Of a stretch of DNA of 64,000 nt, positions 52,007-60,723 are shown one piece after another (within the stretch, counting starts at the first letter, position 1; the number at the start of each line of letters is the position of its first letter). Origin of the DNA: Acidimicrobiaceae bacterium (GTDB lineage Bacteria > Actinomycetota > Acidimicrobiia > Acidimicrobiales > UBA8190). The position numbers and the translations under genes are program-made. The DNA lies in assembly GCA_003151955.1 (NCBI GenBank), contig PLZB01000028.1, forward strand, positions 1-64,000, in the 5' to 3' direction. The notes under the pieces were generated by a model. That model was not told the origin of the DNA, did no database searches, and saw nothing but the letters and a program-made list of their open reading frames with translations.

Positions 52007-53265
52007 CCCTGATCGAACGGAGGTTCCGGGAGCGGATCATCCTGGTCGGGGTGGTCTTCCCCTGGGTGTCGGCCGAGACGGTGGAGGAGGGCCTCGACGA
52101 GCTGGCCCTCCTCGTCGACACGGCCGGGGCCGATGTCGTGGGCCGGATCGTCCAGAGGCGGGACAGCCCCGACCCGGCCACCTTCGTCGGGAAGGGGAAG
52201 GTGGAGGAACTCCGGGAGCTGTCGGAGACGGTCGACTCCGACACGGTCGTCTTCGACGACGAGCTCTCCCCGGCCCAGCAGCGGAACCTGGAGAAGATCC
52301 TGGGTCGGACCGCCATCGACCGGACGGCGGTGATCCTCGACATCTTCGCCCAGAACGCCCGGAGCCAGGAGGGGAAGGCCCAGGTCGAGTTGGCCCTCCT
52401 CCGCTACCGGCTGCCCCGGCTCCGGGGCCGGGGGAAGGCCTTCAGCCAGCAGGCGGGGGGGATCGGGACGAGGGGACCGGGGGAGACGAAGCTCGAGGTC
52501 GACCGGCGGAGGCTCCTCCGGCGGATGAGCCGGCTCGAGACGGAGCTGAAGGCGGTCTCGGCCACCCGGCAGACCCAGGCCCGGTCCCGGGCCCGGGGCC
52601 GGCACCGGACGGCCACGGTGGTCGGCTACACGAACGCCGGGAAGTCGACCCTCCTCAACCGGCTCACCGACGCCGGGGTCCTGGTCGAGAACCGGCTCTT
52701 CTCCACCCTCGACCCCCGGACCCGGCAGCTCCAGCTCCCCGGAGGGGAGACGGTCCTGCTGACCGACACGGTCGGGTTCGTCCGGAAGCTGCCCCACCAG
52801 CTGGTGGAGGCCTTCCGGTCCACCCTGGAGGTGGTGGGGGATGCCGATCTCCTCATCCATGTCGTCGACGGCTCGGCCGAGGACCACGAGGCCCAGATCG
52901 CCGCCGTCCGGGAGGTCCTGGGGGAGATCGGCGCCGGGGGGGTCCCCGAGCTCCTCGTGATCAACAAGGTCGACCTCTCCGGGGAGGCCAGGCTGGTGGC
53001 CGCCGGCCACCCCGGGTCGGTGGCCATCTCAGCGCTCACCGGGGAGGGGACGGCCGAGCTCCTCCGGGTGGTGGGGGAGGAGCTCCGGAAGGGGGACGAG
53101 GTGGTGGCCCTGGTCGTCCCCTTCGAGCGGGGGGACGTCCTGGCCGCCGTCCACCGGGAGGGTGAGGTGGTGGCCGAGGTGGCCGGGGCGGGGGGAACCC
53201 GGGTCGAGGTCTTCCTGGACGAGGCCGGCCGGGCCCGGTTCCGGGAATTCGTGGAGCTCCGGTGA
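52003..53265 (+). CDS. hflX: Ribosome-associated GTPase HflX
   Basis: HflX splits stalled ribosomes under stress. The 420-residue protein has the N-terminal HflX domain (FVGKGKVEEL, FDDELSPAQQRNLEKILG, RDRT-like AIDRTAVILDIFAQNARSQEGKAQVELA). A GGIGTRGPGETKLE linker leads to the G domain: GYTNAGKST (about residues 208-216), DTVGF and NKVDL. The TTG start overlaps the dapF stop (TTGA at 52003-52006), a rare start but with a family-like N-terminus. Its stop in turn overlaps the dapC start. Confidence 0.94.
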   Translation: MTLIERRFRERIILVGVVFPWVSAETVEEGLDELALLVDTAGADVVGRIVQRRDSPDPATFVGKGKVEELRELSETVDSDTVVFDDELSPAQQRNLEKILGRTAIDRTAVILDIFAQNARSQEGKAQVELALLRYRLPRLRGRGKAFSQQAGGIGTRGPGETKLEVDRRRLLRRMSRLETELKAVSATRQTQARSRARGRHRTATVVGYTNAGKSTLLNRLTDAGVLVENRLFSTLDPRTRQLQLPGGETVLLTDTVGFVRKLPHQLVEAFRSTLEVVGDADLLIHVVDGSAEDHEAQIAAVREVLGEIGAGGVPELLVINKVDLSGEARLVAAGHPGSVAISALTGEGTAELLRVVGEELRKGDEVVALVVPFERGDVLAAVHREGEVVAEVAGAGGTRVEVFLDEAGRARFREFVELR

Positions 53266-54458
53266 CGGTCTCCCCGGCCGGCTTCACGCCGCCCCCCTAC
53301 CCCTTCGACCGGCTCGTCGGGCTCTCGGAGCGGGCCGGCCGGCTCGAAGGTGGGATGGTCGACCTCTCCGTCGGCACCCCCTGCGACCCTCCGCCCGGAC
53401 CCGTCGTGGCCGCCCTGGCCGCCTCGGGGGCGGAGCGGGGCTATCCGGCCTCGATCGGCTCGGCCGAGCTCCGGCGGGCGGCGTCGGGGTGGATGGCCCG
53501 GCGGTTCGGGGTCGAGGTCGACCCGGGAGCGGTGGCGGCCTGCGTGGGGACGAAGGAGTTCGTGGCCTCGGCGGCCTGGTACCTCCGGCTCCGGACCCCG
53601 GAGCGGGACACGGTCCTGGCCCCGGCCGTCGCCTATCCGAGCTACGCCATGGGGGCCCAGCTGGCCGGCTGCCGGACGGTCGGTGTCCCCGAGACTCTCG
53701 GCGGGGGGCTCGACCTCGACTCGATCGGGGAGGCCGACGCGGCCCGGGCCCTGGTCCTCTGGGTCAACAGCCCCGGGAACCCGACGGGGACGCTCACCGA
53801 CCTGGACCGGGCCGGGGCCTGGGGTCGCGCCCGCGGGGTTCCCGTCCTCTCCGACGAGTGCTACGCCGAATTCACCTGGGACGGGCCGCCCTCCTCCATC
53901 CTCCAGGCCGGCCCCGAGGGGGTCCTGGCCGTCCACTCCCTCTCCAAGCGGTCCAACCTGGCCGGGGTCCGGGCCGGCTTCTACGCCGGTGACCCCGAGC
54001 TGGTCTCCTACCTCTCCGAGATCCGGAAGCACGCCGGGCTCATGGTCCCGGGACCGGTCCAGGCCGCCGCGGCCGTGGCCCTCGACGACGACGACCATGT
54101 GGTGGCCCAGCGGGCCCGCTACCGGGCCCGGCTCGACCTCCTCGCCGGCGCCCTGGAGGAGGCCGGCCTCCTGGTGGTCCCCCGGCCGGCCGGGGGCTTC
54201 TACCTCTGGGTCCCCGTCCCCGACTGGGCCCGGACCCGGGGTGAGGAGGAGGGCCGGGGCGGGGACTGGGTCCTGGCCGAGGCCCTGGCCGATGCGGCCG
54301 GGATGCTCGTGAGTCCGGGGGAGTTCTTCGGGCCCGACGGGACCGGCCACGTCCGGATCGCCGTGGTCCAGCCCGACGACCGGATCGACCTGGTGGTGGG
54401 GCGGCTCCGGGCCGGGGGGATCCCCGGGGGCGGCGGCAGGTCCCCCGGGGGCCGGTAG
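53262..54458 (+). CDS. dapC: Succinyldiaminopimelate transaminase
   Basis: A class I/II aminotransferase of 398 residues. It has GTPCDPPP, VGTKEFVAS, the WVNSPGNPTG motif, SDECYAEF and the PLP lysine in VHSLSKRSNLAGVRAGF, all as in actinobacterial DapC. It converts the keto form made by DapD to N-succinyl-LL-DAP. Its position beside dapF, dapD and dapE supports this over other aminotransferases. GTG 53262 overlaps the hflX stop (GTGA). Confidence 0.9.
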   Translation: MTVSPAGFTPPPYPFDRLVGLSERAGRLEGGMVDLSVGTPCDPPPGPVVAALAASGAERGYPASIGSAELRRAASGWMARRFGVEVDPGAVAACVGTKEFVASAAWYLRLRTPERDTVLAPAVAYPSYAMGAQLAGCRTVGVPETLGGGLDLDSIGEADAARALVLWVNSPGNPTGTLTDLDRAGAWGRARGVPVLSDECYAEFTWDGPPSSILQAGPEGVLAVHSLSKRSNLAGVRAGFYAGDPELVSYLSEIRKHAGLMVPGPVQAAAAVALDDDDHVVAQRARYRARLDLLAGALEEAGLLVVPRPAGGFYLWVPVPDWARTRGEEEGRGGDWVLAEALADAAGMLVSPGEFFGPDGTGHVRIAVVQPDDRIDLVVGRLRAGGIPGGGGRSPGGR

Positions 54459-54461
54459 CCT
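54456..54461 (+). promoter_or_regulatory. Leaderless -10 element of dapD
   Basis: TAGCCT, identical to the dapA element, ends exactly 6 bases before ATG 54468. The hexamer overlaps the dapC stop codon. Confidence 0.6.
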
Positions 54462-54467
54462 GCACCG

Positions 54468-55292
54468 ATGGCCGATCTCCAGTCCCAGATCGAGGAATTG
54501 TGGTCCCGGGCGGCCGAGCTCGGGCCCACCGACACCGACGCCCTCGCCGTCGTCACCGAGGCCGTCGGGCTCCTGGACCGGGGGGAGGTCCGGGTGGCCG
54601 AGGTGGGCGGGGACGGCGAGGTCGTCGTCCACCTCTGGCTCAAATGGGCCATCCTCCTCCTCTTCCGGCTCCGGGCCGTCGAGACCGTCGAGAGCGGGCC
54701 CTTCGAGTACGCCGACAAGCTCCCCCTCAAGACCGGCTTCGAGGCGGCCGGGGTCAGGGCCGTCCCCGGGGCCTCGGCCCGGTGGGGGTCGTTCCTCGAC
54801 CGGGGCGTCATCCTGATGCCGAGCTACGTCAACATCGGCGCCCGGGTGGGGGCCGGGACGATGGTCGACACCTGGGCCACCGTCGGCTCCTGCGCCCAGA
54901 TCGGGGTCGGGGTCCACCTCTCGGGCGGGGTCGGGATCGGCGGCGTCCTCGAGCCCCCCCAGGCCGCCCCGGTGATCGTCGGGGACGAGGCCTTCATCGG
55001 GAGCCGCTGCATGGTCACCGAGGGGGCCCGGGTGGGGGAGGGGGCCGTCCTCGGGTCGGGCACCATCCTCAACCCCTCCATCCCCGTCATCGACGCCGGG
55101 ACGGGGGAGGAGATCAGCCGGGGCGTCGTCCCCCCCTGGAGCGTGGCCGTCTCCGCCTCCCGCCGCCGGGACTACCCCGGAGGGGAGTTCTTCCTCCCCT
55201 GCGTCCTCGTCATCAAGCGGCTCACCGAGGGGGAGCGCCACGACAAGGCTCAGCTCGAGTCGGTCCTCCGGGACCACGGCATCGCCACCTGA
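54468..55292 (+). CDS. dapD: Tetrahydrodipicolinate N-succinyltransferase (actinobacterial type)
   Basis: DapD succinylates tetrahydrodipicolinate with succinyl-CoA. The 274-residue protein has a left-handed beta-helix of hexapeptide repeats, seen in MPSYVNIGARVGAGTMVDTWATVGSCAQIGVGVHLSGGVGIGGVLEP and FIGSRCMVTEGARVGEGAVLGSG, as in mycobacterial DapD. The start is fixed by the TAGCCT element. dapE follows after two bases, so the two are one transcript. Confidence 0.94.
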   Translation: MADLQSQIEELWSRAAELGPTDTDALAVVTEAVGLLDRGEVRVAEVGGDGEVVVHLWLKWAILLLFRLRAVETVESGPFEYADKLPLKTGFEAAGVRAVPGASARWGSFLDRGVILMPSYVNIGARVGAGTMVDTWATVGSCAQIGVGVHLSGGVGIGGVLEPPQAAPVIVGDEAFIGSRCMVTEGARVGEGAVLGSGTILNPSIPVIDAGTGEEISRGVVPPWSVAVSASRRRDYPGGEFFLPCVLVIKRLTEGERHDKAQLESVLRDHGIAT

Positions 55293-55294
55293 GG

Positions 55295-56356
55295 GTGGAC
55301 CTCCTGGCCCTCACCGCCGAGCTCATCGGGATTCCCTCCGTCAGCCACGGGGAGGCCGCCCTGGCCGACCGGATCGAAGAGGAGCTCCGGGCCCGGCCCG
55401 GACTCGAGGTGGAGCGGATCGGGGACAGCGTGGTGGCCCGGACCGCCCTGGGCCAGTCCCGGCGGCTCCTCCTGGCCGGCCATCTCGACACCGTCCCCCC
55501 CTCCGGCCCGGCCGGGGCCCGGATCGAGGGTGACGCCGTCTCGGGCCTGGGGGCCGTCGACATGAAGGGGGGCCTGGCCGTCCTCCTCGACCTGGCCCGG
55601 TCCGTCCCCGAACCCGCCGTCGACGTCACCTACCTCTTCTACGCCTGCGAGGAGGTCGAACGGCACCACAACGCCCTGGGCCGTCTCGCCCTCGACCGGC
55701 CCGAGCTCCTGGCCGCCGACGCCGCCGTCCTGGGAGAGCCCACCGGGGGACGGGTCGAGGCCGGCTGCCAGGGCACCATGCGGGCCACCGTCTCGAAGGG
55801 GGGCCGACGGGCCCACACGGCCCGGCCCTGGACGGGTCGGAACGCCGTCCACCGGCTCCTCCCCGTCCTCGAGGCCCTGGACCGCTACCAGCCCCGGGCC
55901 GTGGTCATCGACGGCTGCGAGTACACCGAGCAGCTCCAGGCCGTCCGGATCGAGGGCGGGGTGGCCGGCAACGTCGTCCCCGACTCCGCCAGCTGCACCG
56001 TCAACTACCGGTTCGCCCCCGACCGGACCCCGGCCCAGGCCGAGGCCGAGCTGGGCCGGCTCCTCGACGTCGGGCCCGATCCGGCGGAGGGGGACAGCCT
56101 GACCGTGGTCGACGTGGCCGCCGGGGCCCCTCCCTCCCTCGACCATCCCCTCCTGGCCGCCCTGGTGGCCGCCACGGGATCGGCCCCCCGGGCCAAGCTG
56201 GGCTGGACCGACGTGGCCACCTTCTGGGCGGCGGGGATCCCGGCCACCAACTTCGGACCCGGCGACCCCCTCCTGTCCCACACCCCCGACGAGGTCGTCA
56301 CCCGGGCCGAGCTCGAGGCGGTCCGGGCCGTCCTGGCCGGGGTGCTCGGGGGCTGA
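55295..56356 (+). CDS. dapE: Succinyl-diaminopimelate desuccinylase
   Basis: DapE hydrolyses N-succinyl-LL-DAP to LL-DAP. This M20 family zinc hydrolase of 353 residues has the metal motifs LLLAGHLDTVPPSG and GLGAVDMKGGLAVLL (bridging Asp), YACEEVE (general base), VLGEPTGG and the late His in PLLSHTPDE. GTG 55295 lies two bases after the dapD stop. It completes the succinylase branch DapD-DapC-DapE-DapF in this window. Confidence 0.93.
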   Translation: MDLLALTAELIGIPSVSHGEAALADRIEEELRARPGLEVERIGDSVVARTALGQSRRLLLAGHLDTVPPSGPAGARIEGDAVSGLGAVDMKGGLAVLLDLARSVPEPAVDVTYLFYACEEVERHHNALGRLALDRPELLAADAAVLGEPTGGRVEAGCQGTMRATVSKGGRRAHTARPWTGRNAVHRLLPVLEALDRYQPRAVVIDGCEYTEQLQAVRIEGGVAGNVVPDSASCTVNYRFAPDRTPAQAEAELGRLLDVGPDPAEGDSLTVVDVAAGAPPSLDHPLLAALVAATGSAPRAKLGWTDVATFWAAGIPATNFGPGDPLLSHTPDEVVTRAELEAVRAVLAGVLGG

Positions 56357-56385
56357 GGCGGCCTCGGGGGTCGGGGTCGGGGAGG

Positions 56386-56391
56386 TAGCGT
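56386..56391 (+). promoter_or_regulatory. Candidate -10 element of the FKBP gene
   Basis: TAGCGT, 36 bases before ATG 56428, would give a leader of about 30 bases that includes the AAAGGA ribosome-binding site. This gene is therefore not leaderless. Confidence 0.4.
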
Positions 56392-56427
56392 GCTCGGGTC
56401 GCCGCCGCCCTGAAAGGACCACTCGAG

Positions 56428-57084
56428 ATGTCGCGCCCCCGGACCATCCTCCTCGCAGGCTCGATCGCCGTTGCCCTCCTGGGCGCCGCCTGCAGCAACA
56501 CCAGCAGTGGCTCGGCCCCGAGCACTACGGCCGGGGCCCTGGCCAGCACGCCCGGGCCGTCGACCTCGTCGGGCCCGGAGACGACGGCAGGTCCGGCCAC
56601 CACCTCGGCGCCCACGACCACCCCGACGTCTACCCCGACCTCGGCCGCAACGGCGACGACGGCCCCGGGATCCGGCTTGATCTCCCAGCCGTCGGACGCC
56701 GGGACCTGGGGTACCGAGCCCACCGTCAGGGTCCCGGGCGGGCCGCCACCGACGCAACTGGCCGTGGCCGACCTCATCCCGGGGACCGGGCCGGAGGCCG
56801 TGGCCGGGAAGAAGCTGACGGTCAAGTATGTCGGGGCCCTCTACTCGGACGGGACCGTCTTCGACGCCTCCTGGACCGACGGCAACCCCTCGGGCTTCCC
56901 GTTCACACTCGGGGCGGGGGCGGTCATCCCCGGCTGGGACCAGGGGGTGGCGGGGATGAAGGTCGGGGGCCGACGGGAGCTCGTCATCCCTCCCGGCCTC
57001 GCCTACGGGGCGTCGGGCTATCCCCCCACCATCCCGGCCAACGCCACCCTCATCTTCATCGTCGACCTCCTGAGCGTGAGCTGA
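56428..57084 (+). CDS. FKBP-type peptidyl-prolyl isomerase lipoprotein
   Basis: The 218-residue precursor has a lipoprotein signal with lipobox LGAAC, a Ser/Thr/Pro-rich spacer of about 70 residues and a C-terminal FKBP domain. The domain shows VKYVGALYSDGTVFDASW, FTLGAGAVIPGWDQGVAGMKVGGRRELVIPPGLAYG and ANATLIFIVDLLSV. It would catalyse proline isomerisation in exported proteins at the outer face of the membrane. AAAGGA precedes ATG 56428. The hydrolase gene follows after 11 bases. Confidence 0.92.
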   Translation: MSRPRTILLAGSIAVALLGAACSNTSSGSAPSTTAGALASTPGPSTSSGPETTAGPATTSAPTTTPTSTPTSAATATTAPGSGLISQPSDAGTWGTEPTVRVPGGPPPTQLAVADLIPGTGPEAVAGKKLTVKYVGALYSDGTVFDASWTDGNPSGFPFTLGAGAVIPGWDQGVAGMKVGGRRELVIPPGLAYGASGYPPTIPANATLIFIVDLLSVS

Positions 57085-57095
57085 GGAGCGAAACC

Positions 57096-57923
57096 GTGGC
57101 CGAGGTCGAGCTCGGTGGGGTCACCCTCGCCTACCATGTGACGGGGGAGGGGGAGCCGGTCGTCCTGGTGGCCGGCTGCGGCCAACCGGCGATGTCCTGG
57201 GACCTGGGGATCGCCCCGGCCCTGGTGGCCGGGGGCTACCAGGTGGTGACCTTCGACAACCGGGGGGTCGGGCCCTCCTCATCGCCCCCGGCCCCCTACT
57301 CCGTCGCCACCATGGTGGAGGACACGGTCGGCCTCCTCGACCACCTCGGCCTGGACCGGGTCCGGATGGCGGGTCACTCCATGGGCGGTTGGATCGCCGA
57401 GGTCCTGGCCGCCCGCCACCCCGACCGGGTGGAGGCGGTGGCCCTGCTCGGGAGCTGCAACGTCGCCACGGCCTGGGAGCGGGCCATCACCACCGTGGAG
57501 CGGGACCTGGCCCGGCTCGACCAGGACCTCCCACCGCTCTTCTACGCCACCGAGACCCTCCGCTACCTGCCGACCTCCGACCTCCAGGACGATGCCGTGG
57601 TGGAGGGTTGGCTCTCGTTGATCGGGGACCTGGCTCCCTGGCCCAACCCGGGCCGGCTGGGCCAGTACGAGGCCTGCCTGGCCTGGTCGAATGACCCCGG
57701 GCGGACCGACCTCTGGCCTGCCCTCCGGCTCCCGGTGCTCGTCGTCGCCTTCGAACACGACGTCGACAGCCCACCGGCCCGGGCCCGGGAGGCGGCCGGG
57801 CTGATCTCCGGGGCCCGGTTCGTCGAGATCGCCGGAGCGGGCCATCTCGGGATCATCACCCACGTCGGTCCGACGGCGGCCGCCCTCGTCGACTTCTTCT
57901 CCGAGCTGTCCCCGCCGGGCTGA
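57096..57923 (+). CDS. Alpha/beta hydrolase
   Basis: A 275-residue alpha/beta-fold hydrolase with the oxyanion region VVLVAGCGQP, the nucleophile elbow MAGHSMGGW (Ser), an acid in FEHDVDSP and a late His in AGAGHLGI. The substrate is unknown; it resembles small-ester or haloperoxidase-like hydrolases. GTG 57096 is preceded by GAGGAG at 57083-57088. It lies just after the FKBP gene and is probably cotranscribed. Confidence 0.85.
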   Translation: MAEVELGGVTLAYHVTGEGEPVVLVAGCGQPAMSWDLGIAPALVAGGYQVVTFDNRGVGPSSSPPAPYSVATMVEDTVGLLDHLGLDRVRMAGHSMGGWIAEVLAARHPDRVEAVALLGSCNVATAWERAITTVERDLARLDQDLPPLFYATETLRYLPTSDLQDDAVVEGWLSLIGDLAPWPNPGRLGQYEACLAWSNDPGRTDLWPALRLPVLVVAFEHDVDSPPARAREAAGLISGARFVEIAGAGHLGIITHVGPTAAALVDFFSELSPPG

Positions 57924-57974
57924 CCGGGCTCCGTCGCGGCCGGCCCCGGCCCGAATGGCACTAGAACGTGTTCC

Positions 57975-59102
57975 GTGGCGTACGTCCTGGCCGTGGTGGC
58001 CGCACTGATGGCTGCGGTCACCTCGGTCCTGCAGCGGATGGGGGTGGAGACCGCCCCCCCGGAGGCCTCCATGAGCCTGGGGTTGGTCTCCCACATCGTC
58101 CGTCGGCGGATCTGGCTGGTGGGCTTCATCCTCCTCCTGGCCCAATTCGGTGTGCAGGCCACGGCCCTCCGGTTCGGGCAGCTCAGCGCCGTCCAGCCCA
58201 TCGGGACGCTGGAGCTCCTGTTCCTGGTGGCCATCCTGGCGCTCTGGTTCCACCGCCGGCTGGGCTGGCGGGAGTGGGTCGGCTCGGCCGGGGTCGTCTC
58301 TGGGCTGGCCGGCTTCCTCCTCCTGGCCCGGCCCGCCCTGGGCCGTTCCGCCCCCACCGGGACGGGCTGGGTCGTCGTCTCGGTCGCCGCCGCCGTCTCC
58401 GTCGGCACCCTGGTGGTGGCGGCCCGGACGGGTCCCCGGTGGTGGCGGGCCCTGGCCTTCGGCGCCGCCGCCGCCATCGTCTTCGCCTACAACGCCACCC
58501 TGACCAAGGCCCTCACCGGGCTGATCACCCGGGGCTGGGGCCATGTCTTCGTCAGTTGGGTCCCCTACGGGTTGGCCCTGACCGGTGTCCTCGGCCTCTT
58601 CCTCCTCCAGAACTCCCTCCACGCCGGGCCGATCACGGCGTCCCGGGCCGCCAACGTCATCGTGGCCCCCCTGGTCAGCATCGTGATCGGGGTGGCCGCC
58701 CTCGACGAGCGCCTCCGGGGTGGTCCCCTCCTCGTGGCCCTCGAGGTCGTCGCCGTCGGGGTGCTCTGCACCGGGGCCCTCCTCCTGGCCCAGTCTCCCC
58801 TGGTGGCCGCAGCCGACCCTTCCGGCGGCGACGAGCGCCTCGGCCAGGCTCCGGACCGGTTCCCGTTCCCCGTCGTCCCCCACCCGTCCCGGCTCGACCC
58901 GTCCCAGCCCGACTACGAGGCCATCCTGGCCCTCCACCGCCAAGCCATCGAGGCGGGGGAGGCCGGCTACCTCGATCCCTCCACCGGCTTCTTCGTCCAG
59001 AGCGCCGCCACCCTCTGGGCCCGGGAGAGCTGCTGCGACCAGGGATGTCGGCACTGTCCCTACCTGGACCGCCCCGCCCGTTCCCGCCCGGCCGGCCCCT
59101 GA
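57975..59102 (+). CDS. DMT-type membrane transporter fused to a DUF5522 cysteine-rich domain
   Basis: Residues 1 to about 290 form nine or ten membrane segments with the layout of drug/metabolite transporters (EamA-like halves). From about residue 313 a soluble tail, YEAILALHRQAIEAGEAGYLDPSTGFFVQSAATLWARESCCDQGCRHCPY, matches DUF5522, a small Cys-rich domain with the CC..GCRHCPY signature usually found as a stand-alone protein. The cysteines could bind a metal; this is inference. No stop separates the two parts. GTG 57975 has TAGAAC 7 bases upstream. Confidence 0.8.
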   Translation: MAYVLAVVAALMAAVTSVLQRMGVETAPPEASMSLGLVSHIVRRRIWLVGFILLLAQFGVQATALRFGQLSAVQPIGTLELLFLVAILALWFHRRLGWREWVGSAGVVSGLAGFLLLARPALGRSAPTGTGWVVVSVAAAVSVGTLVVAARTGPRWWRALAFGAAAAIVFAYNATLTKALTGLITRGWGHVFVSWVPYGLALTGVLGLFLLQNSLHAGPITASRAANVIVAPLVSIVIGVAALDERLRGGPLLVALEVVAVGVLCTGALLLAQSPLVAAADPSGGDERLGQAPDRFPFPVVPHPSRLDPSQPDYEAILALHRQAIEAGEAGYLDPSTGFFVQSAATLWARESCCDQGCRHCPYLDRPARSRPAGP

Positions 59103-59157
59103 GGCCCCGGGGGCCGCTCCTGGCGCAAGACCCGTTGCCGGGTGCCGTTCCCCAGGC

Positions 59158-60105
59158 ATGCGGAAGCCCCGGCTCCCCCTGCTCTTCGTCGTCGTCACCG
59201 CGGTGACGGCCATCGTCACAGGGAGCCTCCCGGTCGGCCTGTCCTCGGCCGCCACCTACCCGGTGCCCTACACCTTCGCCGCCGGGATCCTGGCCGGCTC
59301 CGAGCCGGTGGGGACGCCACCGCCGGGAGCGGACAACTGGTCCTGCCGGCCCAGCGCCACCCACCCCGAGCCGGTCGTCCTCGTCCACGGCCTCCTGGCC
59401 AACCAGACCGACAACTGGCAGACGATCTCCCCCCTCCTCGCCGATGCCGGCTACTGCGTCTTCGCCCTCACCTACGGCACCGAGCCCGGTGAGTCCGAAT
59501 TCGGCGGCCTCGAGCCCATGGAGCAGAGCGCGGCCGTCCTGGCCGGCTTCGTCACCCGGGTCCTGGCCGCCAGCGGGGCGGCCAAGGTCGACATCGTCGG
59601 CCACTCCGAAGGGGCCACCATGCCCGACTACTACGTCCGGTTCCTCGGGGGGGCCGGCTTCGTCGACCACTACGTGGCCATCTCCGGGGTCTTCGGGGGG
59701 ACCAACCTGGGCGGTCTCGGCACCCTCGACCGGGAGGCGGCCCCCTTCGGTCTCTCCCCGGCCGCATCCGCCCTCTACTCCGCCGAGTGCCAGTCCTGCG
59801 GGGAGTTCCTGATCGGCTCCGCCTTCGTCCAGAAGCTCAACGCCGGTTCCGGGGCCGCTGCCGCCGGGGTGACCTACACCGACATCGCCACCCGGAACGA
59901 CGAGCTCGTCGAGCCCTACACCAGCGGATTCCTGCAGGGCCCCAACGTCACCAACCTCACCGTCCAGCGCCAGTGCCCCTTGGACCAGAGCGACCACCTC
60001 GCCATCGTCGCCGACCCTGTCGCCGCCCGGGACGTCCTCAACGCCCTCGACCCGGCCCGGGCCGGTCCCGTGCCCTGCACCCTCGTCCTCCCCGCCGTCG
60101 GTTGA
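59158..60105 (+). CDS. Secreted lipase (alpha/beta hydrolase, Lipase_2 type)
   Basis: The 315-residue precursor has a signal peptide (LPLLFVVVTAVTAIVTGSLPVGLSSAA). The lipase fold has PVVLVHGLLANQTDNW (oxyanion hole), VDIVGHSEGATMPDYYVRFLGG (nucleophile Ser in GHSEG), DELVEPYTSG with a possible acid, and DHLAIVADP with the late His. Several cysteines suggest disulfides. It resembles actinobacterial extracellular triacylglycerol lipases. ATG 59158 lacks a clear ribosome-binding site. Confidence 0.87.
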   Translation: MRKPRLPLLFVVVTAVTAIVTGSLPVGLSSAATYPVPYTFAAGILAGSEPVGTPPPGADNWSCRPSATHPEPVVLVHGLLANQTDNWQTISPLLADAGYCVFALTYGTEPGESEFGGLEPMEQSAAVLAGFVTRVLAASGAAKVDIVGHSEGATMPDYYVRFLGGAGFVDHYVAISGVFGGTNLGGLGTLDREAAPFGLSPAASALYSAECQSCGEFLIGSAFVQKLNAGSGAAAAGVTYTDIATRNDELVEPYTSGFLQGPNVTNLTVQRQCPLDQSDHLAIVADPVAARDVLNALDPARAGPVPCTLVLPAVG

Positions 60106-60133
60106 GCTCCCCTCCGCCGGTCGCCTCAGCCGG

Positions 60134-60658
60134 TCAGTCCGGCCGGGCCAGCCGGTAGAGGACGTGCCGCCGGAGCCGGTGACCCACGGGGATCCGCGGA
60201 TGGTCGAAGTCCCCACCCTCGTCCCGGGTCATCCCGATCCTCTCCATCACCCGCCGGGAACGGGAGTTGCCGGCGGCGGTGAAGGAGACGATCTCCTCCA
60301 GGCCGAGCCGCCCGAACCCGTCGGCAACGGCGGCCCGGGCTCCCTCAGGTGCGTAGCCGCGGCCCCAGCCGGTCCGGGCCAGCCGCCAGCCCACCTCGAC
60401 CGCGGGAGTGAAGGGGGTCTCGTAGGTGACGGGGTTGAGTCCGATGAACCCGATGAACGGAGCCACACCCGGGACTTCGACAGCCCAGAGCCCGCAGCCG
60501 GCGGCCACCCGACTGTCGGCCACCCGGGCCAGGTCGTCGCTGGCCGCCCGGTCGAGCGGGGCCGGGAAGTACTCCATCACGGCCGGGTCGGCGTTCAAGT
60601 CGGCGAAGGGATCGAGGTCCGACTCCCGCCACCTCCTGAGCACCAACCGCTCCGTCAC
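60134..60658 (-). CDS. GNAT family N-acetyltransferase (RimJ/RimL-like)
   Basis: A 174-residue acetyltransferase of the Acetyltransf_3 type: ERLVLRRWRESDLDPFADLNADPAVMEYFP at the N-terminus, EVGWRLARTGWGRGYAPEGARAAV for acetyl-CoA binding, and TAAGNSRSRRVMERIGM near the end. Such proteins modify N-termini of ribosomal proteins or small molecules; the target is unknown. The GTG start gives the canonical TERLVLR opening. It follows lexA on the same strand after 65 bases. Confidence 0.87.
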   Translation of the reverse strand: MTERLVLRRWRESDLDPFADLNADPAVMEYFPAPLDRAASDDLARVADSRVAAGCGLWAVEVPGVAPFIGFIGLNPVTYETPFTPAVEVGWRLARTGWGRGYAPEGARAAVADGFGRLGLEEIVSFTAAGNSRSRRVMERIGMTRDEGGDFDHPRIPVGHRLRRHVLYRLARPD

Positions 60659-60723
60659 GAGTCCGCGGCTCTCGAGCGTCGTCGTCGTCGATCCCTCCCT
60701 CCGACAGCTCCTTCCCCAACGGC

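Noticed and set aside
57965-57974. GAACGTGTTC before the DMT transporter as a LexA box
   Set aside because: The half-sites are two bases apart instead of four, so it does not fit the actinobacterial SOS box.
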